From assembly GCA_037200385.1 (NCBI GenBank), contig JBBCGL010000001.1:4107418-4171417 (forward strand): a stretch of 64,000 nucleotides of DNA. Direction: 5' to 3'. Below the pieces are notes generated by a model. It was not told the origin of the DNA. It made no database searches and worked only from the letters and a program-made list of their open reading frames with translations. Below are positions 1 through 7,911 of this stretch, piece after piece. Every line of letters begins with the position of its first letter. Position 1 is the stretch's first letter. The position numbers and the translations under genes were made by a program. This DNA is from Rhizomicrobium sp. GTDB lineage: Bacteria; Pseudomonadota; Alphaproteobacteria; Micropepsales; Micropepsaceae.

Positions 1-11
1 GCATTGAAAAC

Positions 12-27
12 AGCATCATATGATGCT
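12..27. promoter_or_regulatory. Perfect 16-bp palindrome, likely VapBC operator
   Basis: The sequence agcatcatatgatgct is its own reverse complement and lies 25 bp upstream of the vapB start codon. Type II antitoxins of the VapB class usually bind such palindromes to autorepress their operon together with VapC. The role is inferred from position and symmetry only. Confidence 0.6.
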
Positions 28-52
28 ATATTCCGTGCGGCAGGAGACACAT

Positions 53-250
53 ATGCGAACAACTTTGTCGCTTGACGACGACCTGATCGCGAAGGCGCGT
101 GAATATAGCGGTCTCGAAGAAAAATCGGCCATTGTCCACGAGGCTTTGAAGTCTTTCGTGCAGCAGCAGGCGGCCCGCCGACTCGCGCGTCTTGGCGGCA
201 GCGATCCGCATGCGCGTGCGGCGCCGCGTCGGCGGCCGAAACCTGCGTGA
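53..250 (+). CDS. vapB: VapB-family antitoxin
   Basis: A 65-residue protein with an N-terminal RTTLSLDDDLIAKAREYSG ribbon-helix-helix-type DNA-binding segment (residues 2-20) followed by the short helical region typical of the VapB antitoxins paired with PIN toxins. The tail is basic and proline/arginine rich. ATG 53 is chosen because aggaga lies about 6 bases upstream and the conserved MRTTLSLD start sits there; the in-frame ATG at 20 lies inside the operator palindrome. The stop overlaps the vapC start codon by 4 nt (GTGA), so the two are translationally coupled. VapB should neutralise VapC by direct binding and autorepress at the palindrome upstream. Confidence 0.85.
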   Translation: MRTTLSLDDDLIAKAREYSGLEEKSAIVHEALKSFVQQQAARRLARLGGSDPHARAAPRRRPKPA

Positions 251-618
251 TTCTCGTCGATGCCTCGATCTGGATCGATCATATCCGATCACCGGATGCA
301 TCGTTGCAGCCGCTGTTGGACGCAAACGAAGTCGCCTGCCATCCTTTTATCATCGGCGAAGTCGCGCTGGGGCACATACGGCCGCGCGACGCCGTGCTCG
401 CAGGCCTGAAGATACTCCCGTCGGCGATAATTGCGGCCGACGGCGAAGTGGTTCAATTGATCGACCGATATCAACTCACGGGTTCGGGATTGGGCTATGT
501 CGATGCTCATCTTTTGGCGTCGAGCCTTCTCACCGTCGACTGCTTGCTCTGGACGAGAGATAAGAAGCTGAAGGAATTCGCCTCCAGACTCGGCACAGCC
601 GCCAAAGGCTTGAACTGA
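247..618 (+). CDS. vapC: VapC-family PIN-domain ribonuclease toxin
   Basis: A 123-residue single PIN domain. The acidic catalytic set is visible: D5 in ILVDASIWID, E38 in IIGEVALG, D86 in GYVDAHLL and D105 in WTRDKKL, which coordinate Mg/Mn in this RNase family. The length is normal and no catalytic residue is missing, so the toxin looks functional. The start is GTG, overlapping the vapB stop by 4 nt. VapC toxins usually cleave tRNA or rRNA, but the target cannot be read from sequence. Only one base separates the stop from the next ATG (620), an unusually tight link to a metabolic gene. Confidence 0.9.
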   Translation: MILVDASIWIDHIRSPDASLQPLLDANEVACHPFIIGEVALGHIRPRDAVLAGLKILPSAIIAADGEVVQLIDRYQLTGSGLGYVDAHLLASSLLTVDCLLWTRDKKLKEFASRLGTAAKGLN

Positions 619-619
619 C

Positions 620-1498
620 ATGATCCTCCGTTCCTTCCTCTTCGTCCCCGCCGACAGCGACAAGAAGCTCGCCAAGGCGAAGTCGTCGCCGGCCGATGCG
701 CTGATCCTCGACCTGGAGGATTCGGTCGCTGCCGAGAACCGTCCCCGCGCCCGCGCCATGGCCGCCGACTTCCTGCGCGATAAGAACCGCCAATCCGTCT
801 GGGTCCGCATCAACCCGGTCGGCTCCGCCGATTTCGTCGACGACATGGCGGCGGTGGTCGGTGCCGCGCCCGCCGGCCTCGTCGTGCCCAAGCCGGACGG
901 CCCGCAGGACCTGCTCACCCTCGACGCCCATCTCATCACGCTGGAGACCCAGGCCGGCCTGCCGCAGCGTGCGATCAAGCTGCTGCCCGTCGCGACCGAG
1001 ACGCCGACCGCCGTGCTGTCGCTGCAGGACTACCGTTCGCCGCCGCCGCGCCTCGCCGCGTTGAGCTGGGGGGCCGAAGACCTGTCCGCCGCGCTTGGCG
1101 CCGCGACCAACCGCGACGAGACGGGCGAATTCCTCTTCGTGCACAAGATGGTGCGCGCCCTGGTGCTGATCGCCGCCAAGGCGGCCGGGGTCGCCGCCGT
1201 CGAGACGCTGCACGCCGATTTCCGCGACCGCGCGGGTCTCGAGCGCGCCGCGCGCCTCGCCCAGCGCGAGGGCTTCAGCGGCATGCTCGCGATCCATCCC
1301 GACCAGGTCGAGCCGATCAACGCCGCCTTCACGCCCTCGGCCGCCGATGTCGAGCACGCGACGAAGGTCGTCGCCGCCTTTGCTTCAGGCGCCGGCGTCG
1401 CGTCGCTCGACGGCAAGATGCTCGACCAGCCGCACCTCAAGCAGGCGCGTCATGTGCTGGCGCTCGTCGAGGCATTGCGCTTGAGCATCCAGGCATAA
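620..1498 (+). CDS. HpcH/HpaI aldolase / citrate lyase beta (CitE)-like CoA lyase
   Basis: A 292-residue TIM-barrel protein of the CitE/malyl-CoA lyase family. It opens with LRSFLFVPADSDKKLAKA and carries the conserved LILDLEDSV metal/acid segment near residues 29-37 and WGAEDLSAALGA near residue 150. Members cleave or form C-C bonds in 3-hydroxyacyl-CoA substrates such as malyl-, beta-methylmalyl- or citramalyl-CoA; the substrate is undetermined here. It starts one base after vapC and is probably co-transcribed with vapBC. Its last 49 nt overlap, on the opposite strand, the 3' end of the OPT transporter gene. Confidence 0.85.
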   Translation: MILRSFLFVPADSDKKLAKAKSSPADALILDLEDSVAAENRPRARAMAADFLRDKNRQSVWVRINPVGSADFVDDMAAVVGAAPAGLVVPKPDGPQDLLTLDAHLITLETQAGLPQRAIKLLPVATETPTAVLSLQDYRSPPPRLAALSWGAEDLSAALGAATNRDETGEFLFVHKMVRALVLIAAKAAGVAAVETLHADFRDRAGLERAARLAQREGFSGMLAIHPDQVEPINAAFTPSAADVEHATKVVAAFASGAGVASLDGKMLDQPHLKQARHVLALVEALRLSIQA

Positions 1499-3414
1499 AG
1501 CCCGGCGACCAGCGCCACGAACACCACGATCGCAATGGGGTTGGCGAGCGCGAAATCCGCCGGCACCAGCGCCAGCGGCGCGTCCTTCGTCAGGCCCACG
1601 ATGAGCGCCGCGTTCAGCACCCCGAACAGGCTCTCGCCCACGATCATCCCCGACGCGACCAGCACGCCGAGCCGCGTCGCCCGCTGCGGATTGGCGGCCC
1701 GCTTGGCGCGGCCGTCATACCAATGGCCGACCACCGCGCCCAGGGTGAGCGGCAGCGTCGCCGACATCGGCAGATAGATGCCGATCGCGACCGCCAGTGG
1801 CGGCAGGCGCAGCCACTTGGCGCGTCCCAGAAGCTCGTCGATGACGACCAGCCCGATCCCGACCGCCACCCCGATCCCGATCATCGCCCAGTTCAGATTG
1901 TGCCCGATCACGCCCTGCGCCAGCGCGCTGATCAGCGTCGCCTGCGGTGCGTTCAGCGCCTTGGCCGTCGCATGCGGTGCGCCCGCGATGCCATAGGCAT
2001 GCACCAGCAGGTTCAGCACGGGCGCGATCACCGCCGCGCCGGCCACCACGCCGACCAGCAGCGCGATCTGCTGCCGCCACGGCGCCGCGCCGACCAGCTG
2101 GCCGGTCTTGAGATCCTGGAGATTGTCGTTGGAGATCGTCGCCACCGCGAAGACGACGGAGGTCACGATCAGCGCGAACGCCACCACCGGCTGCGTCGGT
2201 CCCGGCGCCGCGACGAGCAGCAGAAGCCCCGCGCAGGCCACGATGGTGAGGATGCCGACGCTGCTGATCGGGCTGTTCGACGATCCCAGCAGGCCCGCCA
2301 TGTAGCCGCACACCGCCGCGATCAGGAAACCCACGACCAGCACGAAGGGCAGCGAGACCGCGGTCAGCACCGCGGCCTGCGCGCCCAGTCCCGCCTCGTT
2401 CGCGAAGCGCCAGATGACGAAGGCCGCGACTGCCAGGCCGGCGATCGTCAGGCCCAGGATCCAGCCGGCGCTCAGATCGCGCTCGCGCTGGTCGCCGCCG
2501 GCGGCGATCTTGGACCGCGCCGAGGCCAGGGTGCTGACCAGCCCGCCGACCACCGGCCTGGCGAGCTTGATCAGCGTCCAGATCGCCGCAACGGCGATCG
2601 CGCCGGCGCCGATGAAGCGCACTTGGTGCTGCCAGATCGCCATCACATGCGTGCCCAGGTCGCCCGCCGCCGGCATCGCGGCGGTCAGCAGCGGCACCGC
2701 CACGCCCCAGCCGATCACGATGCCCAATAGTCCGGCGATGCCGACCGAAAGCCCGACCAGGTGTCCCGCGCCCATCAGCGCCAGCGAAAAGGAGAAGTCG
2801 AACGAAGTGCCGCCCTTGCCGGTCGAGAAGAAACGCTGGAATTCGCCTGCTGCGACTTGCGTCGCCGCCAGCGCGATCATGCCCAGCGATGCGACCGAGC
2901 CCAGGATGACCGCCAGGAAGCCTTCGCGCGCCTCGGCCGGATCGGCCGGCGTGCCGTCGTCGCGGACGCCTGCGCCGACCTTCAGCACCTCGGCCGCCGC
3001 GACGCCTTCAGGATAGGGCAGGTCGGAATGAGTCACCAGCGCCCGGCGCAGCGGGATCGTGAACAGCACGCCCAGCACGCCGCCCGACAGGCAGATCAGG
3101 AACGAGGTCCAGAATGGAAACCCGGTCCACCAGCCCACGATCACGAGGCCCGGCAGCACGAAGATGATCGACGACAGCGTCCCGGCCGCCGAGGCCACCG
3201 TCTGCACGATGTTGTTCTCGAGGATGGTCGAGCCGCGCAGGACGCTGAGCACGGCCATGGAGATCACCGCGGCGGGAATCGACGACGCGAAGGTCAGGCC
3301 GACCTTCAGACCGAGATAGACATTGGCCGCCGTGAACACGAGCGTGATGAGAACGCCGAGGATGAGGCCGCGAACGGTGAGCTCCGCCGCGGGGCGGATG
3401 GAAGAAGTGGTCAT
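1450..3414 (-). CDS. OPT family oligopeptide transporter
   Basis: A 654-residue, very hydrophobic membrane protein with about 14-16 predicted transmembrane segments. The N-terminal block (ELTVRGLILGVLITLVFTAA, then NVYLGLKVG) and the DLPYPEG-AAAEVLK segment are hallmarks of the OPT/YSL superfamily, proton-coupled importers of oligopeptides or metal chelates in the inner membrane. I start at ATG 3414 (MTTSSIRPAAEL); the longer upstream reading frame has no membrane-protein character and runs into an intergenic repeat. Its 3' end overlaps the CitE-like gene tail-to-tail by 49 nt. The substrate is not predictable. Confidence 0.88.
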   Translation of the reverse strand: MTTSSIRPAAELTVRGLILGVLITLVFTAANVYLGLKVGLTFASSIPAAVISMAVLSVLRGSTILENNIVQTVASAAGTLSSIIFVLPGLVIVGWWTGFPFWTSFLICLSGGVLGVLFTIPLRRALVTHSDLPYPEGVAAAEVLKVGAGVRDDGTPADPAEAREGFLAVILGSVASLGMIALAATQVAAGEFQRFFSTGKGGTSFDFSFSLALMGAGHLVGLSVGIAGLLGIVIGWGVAVPLLTAAMPAAGDLGTHVMAIWQHQVRFIGAGAIAVAAIWTLIKLARPVVGGLVSTLASARSKIAAGGDQRERDLSAGWILGLTIAGLAVAAFVIWRFANEAGLGAQAAVLTAVSLPFVLVVGFLIAAVCGYMAGLLGSSNSPISSVGILTIVACAGLLLLVAAPGPTQPVVAFALIVTSVVFAVATISNDNLQDLKTGQLVGAAPWRQQIALLVGVVAGAAVIAPVLNLLVHAYGIAGAPHATAKALNAPQATLISALAQGVIGHNLNWAMIGIGVAVGIGLVVIDELLGRAKWLRLPPLAVAIGIYLPMSATLPLTLGAVVGHWYDGRAKRAANPQRATRLGVLVASGMIVGESLFGVLNAALIVGLTKDAPLALVPADFALANPIAIVVFVALVAGLYAWMLKRNASTSAST

Positions 3415-3480
3415 GGCCCTCAAATCGAAAGACAGCCCGCCCAACTTACACGACGGCGCGGGAGCGCAAAGAATCCCAAG

Positions 3481-3566
3481 AATTTCGGGTGGGGGTCTCT
3501 CCCCGCTCACACCGCCCTCACCCGAAATCGCTTCGCGATTTTTCGGCCTCCCCGCAAGGGGGAGGC
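3481..3566. repeat. CCTCCCC-type palindromic intergenic repeat
   Basis: Positions 3515-3566 contain a module with CACCC, a variable hairpin (CGAAATCGC-TTC-GCGATTT, 3523-3541) and a G/C hairpin (CCTCCCC-GCAAG-GGGGAGG, 3547-3565). A partial module in the other orientation (TTCGGGTGGGGG) precedes it. The same architecture recurs at 19728-19771 and 19808-19855, so this is a dispersed REP-like family of the kind common between alphaproteobacterial genes. Confidence 0.7.
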
Positions 3567-3671
3567 GAAAGAAGAGATATCTTCCGTCAGGCCCCTCCGT
3601 CAGCCATGCACAATCGCGCATCGGGGTCTTCGCGATCCGCGCTGGCAACCGCGCCCGCGACGCCCGACACT

Positions 3672-4172
3672 ATGGATATGGCAGCAGGCTTTCCCTGTCT
3701 GACGGTCCTCGCCGGTTTCGGCCCCGTCCTGCTGCGCCCCGTTGGACGGTGCGACGCCCCGGCGCTGACCCGCTTCTTCGAAGCCCTCGATCCCGCCGAC
3801 ATCCGCGCCCGCTTCTTTGCCGGCCGCCACGGCCCGCCGCCCGGCTATGTCGAGCGTCTGGCACAGGCGGATTTCGAGCATGACCTGGTCCTGCTTGGCG
3901 CCGACGCCGGAACGGGCGCGCTGCTCGGCGGCGCCCGCCTTGTCGAGGGCGAGACCGCGATCACCGTCCGCTCCGACCTCAAGCACCGCGGCCTCGGCCG
4001 CCTGCTGATGCGCCGACTGCTCGACCATGCTCGCGACCGCGGGACCCACGATGTCTTCGCCGACATCCTGCCCGAGAACCGCGCCTCCCTCGGCCTCGCG
4101 CGCGACATGGGCTTCGCGTTCAGCCGCAGCGCGCGGACGCCGAATGTCGTACGCGCGTACTTGCACCTCTAG
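3672..4172 (+). CDS. GNAT-family N-acetyltransferase
   Basis: With the start at ATG 3672 (MDMAAGFPCL) the protein is 166 residues, the usual GNAT size; the longer frame upstream runs through an intergenic repeat and is unlikely to be translated. Motif A, the acetyl-CoA pyrophosphate loop, is visible as LKHRGLGRLLMRRLLDHA, and motif B as DILPENRASLGLARDMGF. GNAT enzymes transfer acetyl from acetyl-CoA to amines on proteins or small molecules; the acceptor is unknown. A strong intrinsic terminator follows at 4189-4226. It converges with the hfa operon. Confidence 0.8.
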   Translation: MDMAAGFPCLTVLAGFGPVLLRPVGRCDAPALTRFFEALDPADIRARFFAGRHGPPPGYVERLAQADFEHDLVLLGADAGTGALLGGARLVEGETAITVRSDLKHRGLGRLLMRRLLDHARDRGTHDVFADILPENRASLGLARDMGFAFSRSARTPNVVRAYLHL

Positions 4173-4188
4173 CGGCGCGCTCTGCGAA

Positions 4189-4226
4189 AAATTGCCCTCA
4201 TGCAGCGAAGCGATAGGGCAATTTTT
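4189..4226 (+). terminator. Intrinsic terminator of the GNAT gene
   Basis: A 10-bp perfect stem (AAATTGCCCT / AGGGCAATTT) followed by a T run, 17 bases after the GNAT stop codon. Confidence 0.85.
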
Positions 4227-4227
4227 C

Positions 4228-4266
4228 AAAAAAAAGAGGGGGGAGGGCACGAAGCCCTCCCCCCTT
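4228..4266 (-). terminator. Intrinsic terminator of the hfa operon
   Basis: On the minus strand an 11-bp stem (GGGGGGAGGGC / GCCCTCCCCCC, loop TTCGT) is followed by CTCTTTTTTTT, a canonical Rho-independent terminator 45 bases after the hfaD-like stop. It sits back to back with the GNAT terminator. Confidence 0.85.
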
Positions 4267-4311
4267 CCGGACACCACCGTTTGCCCCCGGTGGTGCCGAC
4301 GCGGAACCGGT

Positions 4312-5010
4312 TTACGGCGTGGTCGAGTAGTGGACCACCTGGGTGCTGTTGCCGACCGCCGAGGACGTCACGCCGACGCTGCCGCCGACATTGCGGACCG
4401 CGACATTGGCGGTGCTGAACACGTTGGAGGTGTTGGTCTGCTGCAGCACGGTGGGCGCGTTCAGCGCGTTGGTGTCTTCCGTATAGGTGTTGCCGTAGGC
4501 GGTGGACTGCACCGCCACGTCGCCGGTCACGTTGCGGACATCCGCGGTCACTTCCGAGCCCGGATCCTGCGCATGGCAGGTCTGCTTGCTGTTCACCGCC
4601 GTGACGTCCGGATCGGTCGACACGTCGGTCGAGTTGCAGACCGCGAGGCCCGAGATCGAGACGCTGCCGCCCACGCCGTTGACGTTCGCGTTGACGGTCG
4701 AGCCGATATTGGTGCTCTCGTCGTCCTGCGTGCTCGTGACATGCGTGTTGTCGAAGGTCACGGCCTCGAAGGTGTTGCCTGCGCCCTGGCTCTGGATGAC
4801 GACGTCGCCGGCGACATGGCTGGCATTCGTCGTCACCGTCGACCACTGCGCCCCGAAGGTGAGCTGGCCGTTGAGGATCGTGCTCCCCTGGGCCGTCGGC
4901 GCGACCTGGTCCGGACCGCTGCCGTTATTCGCTCCCGCGCAGGCCGGTGTCAGCGACAGGGTCGCTAGAACCGTAGAAGCGATAAGGAGCTTGGCGAGAC
5001 GCGTCGTCAT
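4312..5010 (-). CDS. hfaD: HfaD-like holdfast anchoring surface protein
   Basis: A 232-residue exported protein with a Sec signal peptide (MTTRLAKLLIASTVLATLSLTPACA). The mature part is Ser/Thr/Asn/Val rich with repeated short strands such as VAGDVVIQSQGAGNT, VTGDVAVQSTAYGNT and VGGSVGVTSSAVGNS, a beta-solenoid/curlin-like pattern. Three or more repeats end in GNT/GNS. Identification as HfaD rests mainly on position as third gene after hfaA and the CsgG-like hfaB, the same order as Caulobacter hfaABD, where these proteins fix the polysaccharide holdfast to the cell surface. It looks shorter than the Caulobacter protein as I recall it. The start overlaps hfaB by 86 nt and has GAGGA about 9 bases upstream. 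Confidence 0.65.
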   Translation of the reverse strand: MTTRLAKLLIASTVLATLSLTPACAGANNGSGPDQVAPTAQGSTILNGQLTFGAQWSTVTTNASHVAGDVVIQSQGAGNTFEAVTFDNTHVTSTQDDESTNIGSTVNANVNGVGGSVSISGLAVCNSTDVSTDPDVTAVNSKQTCHAQDPGSEVTADVRNVTGDVAVQSTAYGNTYTEDTNALNAPTVLQQTNTSNVFSTANVAVRNVGGSVGVTSSAVGNSTQVVHYSTTP

Positions 5011-5956
5011 TGTGGTGGTCCTCGTTGCGGGCGGTGACGGGGTTGTTGTTGGTGTGAACCGGCGGTGGATTGCGGTCGCTGCCGTCGGCCAGCGGGTCGG
5101 TGCTGGCGGCGCAGGAGCCGCTGGTGTGGTAGAGCCGGCTGGTCATCTCGAGCACGGCGCGCTCGATCACCGAGCGGACCGCGAGCTGGATCGGCTCCAG
5201 CGCGCTTTCGCCGACCGATGCGTCGAAGAAATTGGCGCCCAGGAAGTCGAACACGCCGACCGAGACCTGGCGGCCGATGATCTGCTTCTGGTAGGAGATC
5301 ACGTCGACCACCTGCAGCGTCTTGGTGTCCACCAGGCGAAGGTCGAGGCCGACATTCATGACGTACATGTTGCCGCCGGTCTGGCCCTTGATGCCGTTGG
5401 TGGCGGTCTCGCCGCCATCGGCCGAGGCGCCGACCGAGCGGATGTTGAAGTTCAGCTCGGTGATGCCGCCGACCAGGTAGTAGTCCGAGCCCGGGATCGA
5501 GCCCGCGATGATCTGGCGGTAGTCGTTGCCGCCCTGGCCGTTCGGGCCGGCATCCGCGCCGATCAGCTTGTTGTTGGCGTATTTGAGCTCCATCTCGGCG
5601 ACCGAGGTGTCGAAGCGCTCGACCAGCTGGACGCCGGCCTTGCTCAGCGCGCTCATCGCCATCAGGGCGGCGCCCTGGGTGATCTTGCGGCCGGAATTGT
5701 CGCTTTCCGCCTTGCCGGTGTAGTCGGCGATCTGGCCGACCGCGATCTTCAGCGGGCGCTGTCCGGTATAGCCGGCCATGCAGCGCAGGGCGGCGGAGTA
5801 GGGCGTCTCGTTCGAGATCACCGGCGAGCCGCCGATCGGCGCCGTGTAGCGGCCGGTCGTGCTGTCGGCCTGCGGGCTGATGCAGCCGGCGAGCGAGACC
5901 GCCGCGATCGCGAGGATCAACGGCTTGATGAGGTGTTTTCTTCCGCGGCGAGTCAT
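4925..5956 (-). CDS. hfaB: CsgG-family outer-membrane secretion lipoprotein HfaB
   Basis: A 343-residue lipoprotein with a lipobox at LAGC (Cys about 25). The body is the CsgG/HfaB fold: KIAVGQIADYTGKAES, GAALMAMSALSKAGVQLVER, YYLVGGITELNFN and LDLRLVDTKTLQVVDVISYQ are typical. CsgG forms an oligomeric outer-membrane pore that exports curli; HfaB is its holdfast-system homologue, needed for HfaA and HfaD stability or export in Caulobacter. The C-terminal 40 or so residues are low complexity and overlap the hfaD-like start by 86 nt. It is the middle gene of hfaA-hfaB-hfaD, 30 nt after hfaA. Confidence 0.88.
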   Translation of the reverse strand: MTRRGRKHLIKPLILAIAAVSLAGCISPQADSTTGRYTAPIGGSPVISNETPYSAALRCMAGYTGQRPLKIAVGQIADYTGKAESDNSGRKITQGAALMAMSALSKAGVQLVERFDTSVAEMELKYANNKLIGADAGPNGQGGNDYRQIIAGSIPGSDYYLVGGITELNFNIRSVGASADGGETATNGIKGQTGGNMYVMNVGLDLRLVDTKTLQVVDVISYQKQIIGRQVSVGVFDFLGANFFDASVGESALEPIQLAVRSVIERAVLEMTSRLYHTSGSCAASTDPLADGSDRNPPPVHTNNNPVTARNEDHHNDDASRQAPYRFYGSSDPVADTGLRGSE

Positions 5957-5986
5957 GGGATGGGGCTTCCCTCTGGAGTTCGAAAG

Positions 5987-6415
5987 TTAGTGGCCGTTGA
6001 TCGTGTTGGTGGCCGTCTGGTTGCCGTTGTTGGTCTGCGTTGCGTTGACGATGACCGTGTTGTTGTTTCCGAGCGTCACGACGTTGAGCTGGTTGCCGAT
6101 CGCCGTGGCGCTTCCGAAAGCCGTCCCTGCACCGCTCGTGCCAACCCCGCCGGCCGAGGCCGCGCCCGAGGCCGAGGCGCCCGCGCCGGCCATGCCGCCG
6201 AAATTCGCGCTGGTGAACTGGCCGTTCACCACGGTGAGATTGCCGTTGGCGTCGCGCAGCGAGGGCGTCGGCGCCTGGTTTTCCTGGCCGGCCTGCAATC
6301 CGTAGGGCGCGTTGTAGCTGGACGAATTGCTGTAATCCCCGGCCTGGGCGGTGCCCGCGAAGGCGGCTCCGGCAAGGAGCGCGGCGGCGAAGCGGATCGT
6401 GCTATGGACGGCCAT
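5987..6415 (-). CDS. hfaA: HfaA-like holdfast anchoring protein (curlin-like)
   Basis: A 142-residue secreted protein from ATG 6415 (signal peptide MAVHSTIRFAAALLAGAAFA, cleaved near AQAG). The mature N-terminus SSSYNAPYGLQAGQENQAPT and the Asn/Gln/Thr-rich tail (NNNTVIVNATQTNNGNQTAT) resemble HfaA and curlin repeats. A Gly/Ala-rich linker lies between. HfaA is the surface amyloid-like anchor of the holdfast in Caulobacter. In-frame ATG 6427 is an alternative start. First gene of the operon, diverging from the isomerase gene at 6570 over about 155 bp that must hold both promoters. Confidence 0.78.
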   Translation of the reverse strand: MAVHSTIRFAAALLAGAAFAGTAQAGDYSNSSSYNAPYGLQAGQENQAPTPSLRDANGNLTVVNGQFTSANFGGMAGAGASASGAASAGGVGTSGAGTAFGSATAIGNQLNVVTLGNNNTVIVNATQTNNGNQTATNTINGH

Positions 6416-6569
6416 GGGATGTCTCATGTGCAAAGGTGTCTCGCACCACCCATGAGCAACCGCCGTGCCAGCCATCCGGCCGGTCAGTACCGCGTTGGCC
6501 GCGGCCGCGTGTTCCAAAGCGGCACGGGCCTGCGTTATTTTGGATCGTCACCAACTGCCGGAGGCCCGC

Positions 6570-7172
6570 TTGGCTACGCTCGAGTTCTTCTTCGACTGTT
6601 CCTCGCCCTGGACCTATCTCGCCTTCACCCGGGTCCAGCCGATGGCGCAGCGCACCGGGGCCGACATCGTGTGGAAGCCGATCCTGGTCGGCGGCGTCTT
6701 CAACGCCGTCAACCAGGAGGTCTATGAGCGCCGGGCCAATCCCGAGCCGCGCAAGGCCGCCTACGGCGCCAAGGACCTCCAGGACTGGGCCAGGCATGTC
6801 GGGATCACGATCGTGATGCCGCCGCCGGTCTTTCCGGTGAAGGCGACGCTGGCGATGCGCTGCGCCTTGGCGGCCCAGGAAGAGGGCAAGGTGGTCGAAT
6901 ATTCCCGCGCCTGCTTCCAGGCCTATTGGTCCGATCTGAAGGACATCAGCCTGCCGCATGTCCTGCTGGAGGTCTGCGTGGCCGCCGATCTCGACGGCGA
7001 GCACATCCTGGCGCGGGGCCAGACAGAGGAGATCAAGGGTCGCCTGCGCGCCAACACCGACGAACTGATCGCGCGGGGCGGATATGGTTCGCCCACCATA
7101 TTCGTCGGCGGCGCCGACATGTATTTCGGCAATGACCGCCTGGAACTGGTCGAGGCGGCGCTGCTGCGCTGA
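6570..7172 (+). CDS. 2-hydroxychromene-2-carboxylate isomerase / DSBA-family protein
   Basis: A 200-residue thioredoxin-fold protein of the kappa-class GST/HCCA isomerase family. The N-terminal FFFDCSSPWTYLAF carries the SPW motif whose serine binds glutathione; the C-terminal YGSPTIFVGGADMYFGNDRL is the conserved DSBA-like cis-proline region. HCCA isomerases act in naphthalene-type aromatic degradation, but many homologues act on other glutathione-linked substrates. I choose TTG 6570 because GCCGGAGG lies 5 bases upstream and the fold begins immediately (ATLEFFFD); no ATG or GTG fits. Monocistronic. Confidence 0.85.
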   Translation: MATLEFFFDCSSPWTYLAFTRVQPMAQRTGADIVWKPILVGGVFNAVNQEVYERRANPEPRKAAYGAKDLQDWARHVGITIVMPPPVFPVKATLAMRCALAAQEEGKVVEYSRACFQAYWSDLKDISLPHVLLEVCVAADLDGEHILARGQTEEIKGRLRANTDELIARGGYGSPTIFVGGADMYFGNDRLELVEAALLR

Positions 7173-7311
7173 GCCCCTGGGCGGGAACTGCAATTTGTCC
7201 CGGCATTTTGCGGGATTTGCACCGGCTGGGACGCTGCGGTTCTTGAAGCCGGCCGCAGCCACCTTAGATATAGCGTGAGGCGCATCCGTCGCGCCGTCCG
7301 AGGAGGCCGTC

Positions 7312-7623
7312 ATGTCCGACACATCCAATCAGGCCAGCGGAATCCCGCCCGGACAGATTCCCGTCGTCGTGCATCCGCCTTTTCCGTTCCTGCGGCTGCT
7401 CTATTCCATCGGCTACGGCTTGGTCGCCTGGTTCGTCATGCATGTGATCTTCGTGCTGGCCGTCGTGCAGTTTGTGATGATCGCGATCAACGGCCGCGTG
7501 CATGAGGAGATTAAGTCCTTCTGCAGCACGCTGATCCAATACGAGTGGGAGCTGCTCGCCTATATCGTGTTCGCGCGCGACGAGATGCCCTTCCCGGTCG
7601 GCCCCTTCCCCAAGCACATCTAA
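7312..7623 (+). CDS. DUF4389 family membrane protein
   Basis: A 103-residue inner-membrane protein with one long hydrophobic stretch at residues 27-57 (FLRLLYSIGYGLVAWFVMHV onward) and the conserved C-terminal LIQYEWELLAYIVFARDEMPFPVGPFP, which identifies DUF4389. Function unknown in the family. A strong AGGAGG lies 5 bases before the ATG. It is a single gene between the isomerase and the TonB receptor. Confidence 0.8.
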   Translation: MSDTSNQASGIPPGQIPVVVHPPFPFLRLLYSIGYGLVAWFVMHVIFVLAVVQFVMIAINGRVHEEIKSFCSTLIQYEWELLAYIVFARDEMPFPVGPFPKHI

Positions 7624-7911
7624 GTACTCATCCGTACGCGGAATATTCGTTTATTCATCGTTGAATGAACATTGTTGTGCAAATGCGAGGGTGCATTGCA
7701 GCGCGTTTTGCTGTGACAAAACGGGCACAAACACTTTCCGATTTCGTGCGTGTCTTCGCCATTACTCGATAATCTTCTTGCTCGCTGCTTGAGCTTGCTC
7801 ATATCGTTCCAATGCCAAATTGCGTCGGTCTGGGTCCACTTGGAGAGCGAGTGGGGCGCAATGGGCATCAAGGCACGCGTCTATGCCGTGCCGCAACGGG
7901 GAGCTCAAATC
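7624..7911. promoter_or_regulatory. Intergenic leader of the TonB receptor gene with inverted repeat
   Basis: 288 bp without a gene. Positions 7649-7670 form a 9-bp near-perfect inverted repeat (GTTTATTCA-tcgt-TGAATGAAC, one G-T pair), a plausible operator for a regulator of the downstream receptor. The segment is clearly AT-richer than its surroundings. No other structure seen. Confidence 0.4.
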
